A stretch of DNA of 39,215 bases from Paracoccus yibinensis (GTDB lineage: Bacteria > Pseudomonadota > Alphaproteobacteria > Rhodobacterales > Rhodobacteraceae): the NCBI RefSeq assembly GCF_030846195.1, contig NZ_JAVCWH010000019.1, positions 1 through 39,215 of the forward strand. The letters run 5' to 3'. A program made the translations under genes and the position numbers. The notes under the pieces are model-generated. The model ran no database searches. It worked only from the letters and a program-made list of their open reading frames with translations, and had not been told where the DNA came from. Below are positions 36,699 through 39,215 of the stretch, one piece after another (within the stretch, counting starts at the first letter, position 1; each line of letters starts with the position of its first letter).

Positions 36699-38090
36699 AT
36701 GATCTCGCAAACCTGCATCGTCATCGTAATCGCGGCGTCACTGGCGGGCATTTTTGTCAGCTCCCACATCATCGGGATTGCGGCCGGCATTGCCCTGGCG
36801 GTCTTTCTGGCCTTGTCATGGCGGCAGTTCACTGTTGCCACCTGGATCACGGTCAGCCTTTGCGCCGTGCTTCTTGCCTTAGCGCTGCTGCGCGGGATCG
36901 ACCTGCACACGCTGTCACGGGGCTTGGAACGTATGGCGTTCCTGGCGACGCTGCTGGCCCTGTTGGGGGCGTTGCGCGTGGTTGCCAGCGATGCGCCCGA
37001 GGTTCTTCGCGCCGGTCGTTATCTGACTACGTGTCCGCCGGGGCGGCGCTATCTGGCAATGAACTTCGGCGGCCATGTCTTTGGGGTCCTGATCAACCTG
37101 GGCGGCATCGCCATCCTGCTGGAGATGACGCGCCGGTCGCTGGAGGAAACAAGTGGCCACCTGCCCGCCCACCTGCGCGAATGGCGTCTGCGCCGCATGA
37201 CAACGGCGGTGCTGCGCGGGTTTTCTCTAGCCCCTTTGTGGTCGCCCATCGGATTGGGTCTGAATGCGCTGCTTCTGGCAATGCCCGACCTGCGATACGG
37301 CGACGTGGCACCGGCGGGACTAGCCGCGGCCGTACTGTTCCTGGGCTGGGGCTGGTTTCTGGACTGGATAGGCGCGCCTCGCATTCCAGCCGGTCTGAAA
37401 CCGGGTCCGAGCCCGCGAACTGCCGACTGGAGCGGCGTGGCGATCCTGGTCACCCATGTAGGATTGTTGGCAGGTCTTGTTTTCGTGATGCACGCCGCTA
37501 CCGGATTGCAGTTCCAGCAGGCACTTCTAATCGCAGTGCCGGCCTATAGCCTGGCTTGGGCGGCATGGCTGGGCCACCGTGGCGGAACCGGGGCAATGAC
37601 TCAGGCGCGACACGCCGCCACCGGGACGATCCGCCGCTTTCCACTGGCTGCGCCCGAGATCGGCGTCTTCGCCTCGGCCGGCCTGCTGTCCGTCCTAGTG
37701 CTGGAACTACTGCCGATTGACCAGGTCCAGGCTGCAGTCGCCTCGATGATCGGAGCGCCCTGGCAGATGATCGCCCTGCTGAACCTGTCCATGTTCGGGC
37801 TGGCGGCAGTGGGGATCAACCCGATCATTACGGCATCGGTGATGGGCAGCCTGGTGACACAGCTTGACATCCTCGGCCTTAGCGATGCCGCCGCCGCGCT
37901 AAGCTTGGCTGGCACCTGGGGCTGCGTCATGGGCTTTACCCCGCTGATTACCACGGTCGTTTATGCCGGAGCCCTAATTGGACGCACGCCCTCTGTCGTC
38001 GGGCTCCGTTGGAATGGGTTATACTGCCTGTCCTCGCTGGCTCTTTGGACCATCGGGGTGGGGATCGTGGTGGAACTAGCGGTGCTATAG
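36699..38090 (+). CDS. Polytopic membrane protein, unknown (permease-like)
   Basis: 463 residues with roughly 11-12 hydrophobic segments, beginning directly after the start (MISQTCIVIVIAASLAGIFV). I do not recognise the family with confidence. Two related-looking motifs, FGGHVFGVLINLGGIAILLE near residue 115 and GLAAVGINPIITASVMGSLV near residue 370, could be the re-entrant loops of an inverted-repeat carboxylate or ion transporter (IT-superfamily-like). It is divergent from dctP and shares the palindrome-bearing promoter region, so it may move the same substrate or a product. A GTG at 36660 would add 13 charged residues. ATG 36699 is preferred because the first helix then starts at the N-terminus. 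Confidence 0.75.
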   Translation: MISQTCIVIVIAASLAGIFVSSHIIGIAAGIALAVFLALSWRQFTVATWITVSLCAVLLALALLRGIDLHTLSRGLERMAFLATLLALLGALRVVASDAPEVLRAGRYLTTCPPGRRYLAMNFGGHVFGVLINLGGIAILLEMTRRSLEETSGHLPAHLREWRLRRMTTAVLRGFSLAPLWSPIGLGLNALLLAMPDLRYGDVAPAGLAAAVLFLGWGWFLDWIGAPRIPAGLKPGPSPRTADWSGVAILVTHVGLLAGLVFVMHAATGLQFQQALLIAVPAYSLAWAAWLGHRGGTGAMTQARHAATGTIRRFPLAAPEIGVFASAGLLSVLVLELLPIDQVQAAVASMIGAPWQMIALLNLSMFGLAAVGINPIITASVMGSLVTQLDILGLSDAAAALSLAGTWGCVMGFTPLITTVVYAGALIGRTPSVVGLRWNGLYCLSSLALWTIGVGIVVELAVL

Positions 38091-38158
38091 GGTTTCGTGC
38101 GATAAGGGCATCCGGATGATCAATGGGATAGACCCAAGCTGTTCCCGCTTAAACCACC

Positions 38159-38192
38159 TTGATAAGCACGTAGGGACTTGTTACATGTAACA
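38159..38192 (+). promoter_or_regulatory. Promoter and palindromic operator of the toxin-antitoxin pair
   Basis: TGTTACATGTAACA (38179-38192) is a perfect 14-bp palindrome 15 bp before the antitoxin start. A TTGATA at 38159-38164 followed after 17 bases by TACATG (38182-38187) is a plausible promoter whose -10 lies inside the palindrome. That fits autorepression by the antitoxin or the complex. The -10 match is weak. Confidence 0.6.
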
Positions 38193-38207
38193 CGATCGGA
38201 GGCCGCC

Positions 38208-38426
38208 ATGCCAGCATCCATTTCACAGCGTGTTCAGAAACGCCGAGACGCCCTGCGGGCTGCCGGTTTGCGCCCCGTTCAGATCTGGGTGCCGGATACG
38301 CGCCGCCCGGGCTTTGAAGCCGAGTGCCGACGCCAGGCAGCCCTTGTCGCTCAGTCGGACTGCTCTGATGCTGCCTTGAATGACTTCATGGATGCCGCCC
38401 TTGATGACGTGGAAGGCTGGGAGTGA
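38208..38426 (+). CDS. Antitoxin MazE-like (DUF3018 family)
   Basis: 72 residues. SQRVQKRRDALRAAGLRPVQ, then IWVPDTRRPGFEAECRRQA, is the typical N-terminus of the DUF3018 antitoxin group paired with MazF/PemK toxins. The basic first half would bind the operator. The acidic C-terminus (DFMDAALDDVEGWE) would wrap around the toxin. GGAGG seven bases before ATG 38208 fixes the start; an in-frame ATG ten codons earlier lies at the palindrome. It overlaps the toxin start. Confidence 0.9.
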   Translation: MPASISQRVQKRRDALRAAGLRPVQIWVPDTRRPGFEAECRRQAALVAQSDCSDAALNDFMDAALDDVEGWE

Positions 38427-38749
38427 CGCGGGGAGACTTGGTGACGGTTGCTCTTCAAGGTGATCATGGCAAACCCCGTCCAGCTCTTGTGATCCAATCC
38501 GATCGGTTTCCAGATACCGCCACCACAACGGTTCTCCTGGTTACCTCTAGCCTAGTCGAAGCGCCCTTGATCAGGCTGACAGTCGAGCCAGCAGCAGAGA
38601 ATGGGTTGCGAGCAACATCTCAGATCATGATCGACAAGGCCATGACAGTTCGGACAGACAAGCTGGGGAAGACCTTCGGTCGGCTTGATGACACTGCCAT
38701 GCTTGAGGTCAACAGAGCGCTTGCCTTGTTTTTGGGTGTGGCCGGATAA
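38423..38749 (+). CDS. MazF/PemK-family endoribonuclease toxin
   Basis: 108 residues from GTG 38423, which overlaps the antitoxin stop (GTGA). The N-terminal RGDLVTVALQGDHGKPRPAL, then VIQSD, carries the family motif GKPRPALV with the catalytic Arg. The central TTTVLLVTSSLVEAPLIRLT strand and a C-terminal helix (LEVNRALALFLGV) complete the SH3-like fold. It should cleave mRNA when free of antitoxin. The gene looks intact, so the module may help stabilise this accessory region. Confidence 0.93.
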   Translation: MTRGDLVTVALQGDHGKPRPALVIQSDRFPDTATTTVLLVTSSLVEAPLIRLTVEPAAENGLRATSQIMIDKAMTVRTDKLGKTFGRLDDTAMLEVNRALALFLGVAG

Positions 38750-38938
38750 GTGATCGGGAAAGCGGCTGTTATTGTGGTGGCACCGAATAATCCAGTTATC
38801 TGAGCTTGCTGTCTCCCGTCTCACCAAGACGCGAAGCTTATTCTCGCATGCAAGCATAGATTGACGTGGCTATGCTGCTAAATGGCCGAAGAAATTCTGC
38901 AGGTTCCAAATCGCCTGCCTTTCTGAGGCACATGGCAT

Positions 38939-39115
38939 TGATGATGTGACCGCCCCCGACGGCATCTGATGTGCCAAGGTGGGTCTGCAACGATCCACAA
39001 GGGGAGCGGTCATGTCGGAGATTATCACGGTCGGGCTCGATCTGGCGAAGAATGTGTTCCAGGTGCATGGAGCCGACGGCACAGGACGGACGGTTCTGCG
39101 CAAAAAGATACGGCG
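38939..39115 (+). mobile_element. IS110-family element, left end, truncated
   Basis: The segment before the transposase start (TGATGATGTGACC, GACGGCATCTGATGTGCCAA, GGGGAGCGG) aligns by eye with the IS110 left end buried in the IS30 remnant. That other copy, read on the minus strand, has TGATGGTGTGG, ACGGCATCGCGATGTGCCAA and GGAGG. This sets the outer end near 38939. Homology to IS110 coding sequence ends near 39115, so the element is cut by a deletion or another insertion. Confidence 0.65.
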
Positions 39116-39143
39116 AGCGCTGAGAACGGCAGTGAGAAATTAG
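39012..39143 (+). pseudogene. IS110-family transposase, N-terminal fragment
   Basis: From ATG 39012 (GGGGAG upstream) the frame reads MSEIITVGLDLAKNVFQVHG then ADGTGRTVLRKKIRR, the start of the DEDD domain with its first catalytic Asp at residue 10. After about residue 35 the expected family sequence is replaced by ALRTAVRN and a TAG, 43 codons in all. The remaining 70 bases of the window show no frame I can identify. Confidence 0.75.
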
Positions 39144-39215
39144 GCCACGGAAGCGGCGGCATGGAGCTGCTGCGGGCGGCGTAAAAGTCGTCCACCCTTT
39201 CCCTTTCTGCGACAG

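Overview
The window looks like chromosome or megaplasmid DNA from a high-GC alphaproteobacterium, most likely Rhodobacterales (Paracoccus-like). This is inferred from gene style, codon use and neighbourhoods; no rRNA or marker gene is present. It is an accessory catabolic region with insertion-sequence debris at both ends and in the middle. Nearly all of the catabolic genes lie on the minus strand.

Left part (1-5.9 kb): the tail of an IS630-like transposase, two small unknown ORFs, a complete IS3-family element with an A7 frameshift site, a NUDIX hydrolase, and thiC with a TPP riboswitch and a well-placed promoter. Next (5.9-9.9 kb) come an AceE-like thiamine-diphosphate 2-oxoacid dehydrogenase E1, an EamA exporter and a divergent Lrp/AsnC regulator. 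This recalls mdeR/mdeB of Pseudomonas but has no methionine gamma-lyase gene. Then (9.9-11.5 kb) an HxlR regulator faces a zinc-less MDR quinone oxidoreductase-type gene, followed by a frameshifted ABM-domain remnant.

Middle (11.5-21.5 kb): a minus-strand operon in the order large, FAD and 2Fe-2S subunits, acyl-CoA ligase, crotonase. This matches the hmfABCDE order of 2-furoate degradation: furoate to furoyl-CoA, hydroxylation by a molybdenum enzyme, then 2-oxoglutaryl-CoA and 2-oxoglutarate. A BenE-type transporter and XdhC follow, and an AraC regulator lies upstream. The molybdenum subunit carries a C-terminal CoxG/SRPBCC domain. An IS30 element invaded by an IS110 element, now collapsed into a chimera, separates this operon from the next.

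Right part (22.7-36.5 kb): one tightly coupled minus-strand directon. It runs TRAP transporter dctP-dctQ-dctM, iclR, a PimF-like fusion protein, thiolase, two acyl-CoA dehydrogenases, thioesterase, crotonase, acyl-CoA ligase and ETF-quinone oxidoreductase. The content matches the pim operon for dicarboxylate (pimelate-type) beta-oxidation, extended by its own importer and its own electron outlet to quinone. An IclR-like palindrome lies just upstream of dctP. Divergent from dctP is an unrecognised polytopic membrane protein. The right edge holds a MazEF-type toxin-antitoxin pair behind a perfect 14-bp palindrome and a truncated IS110 transposase.
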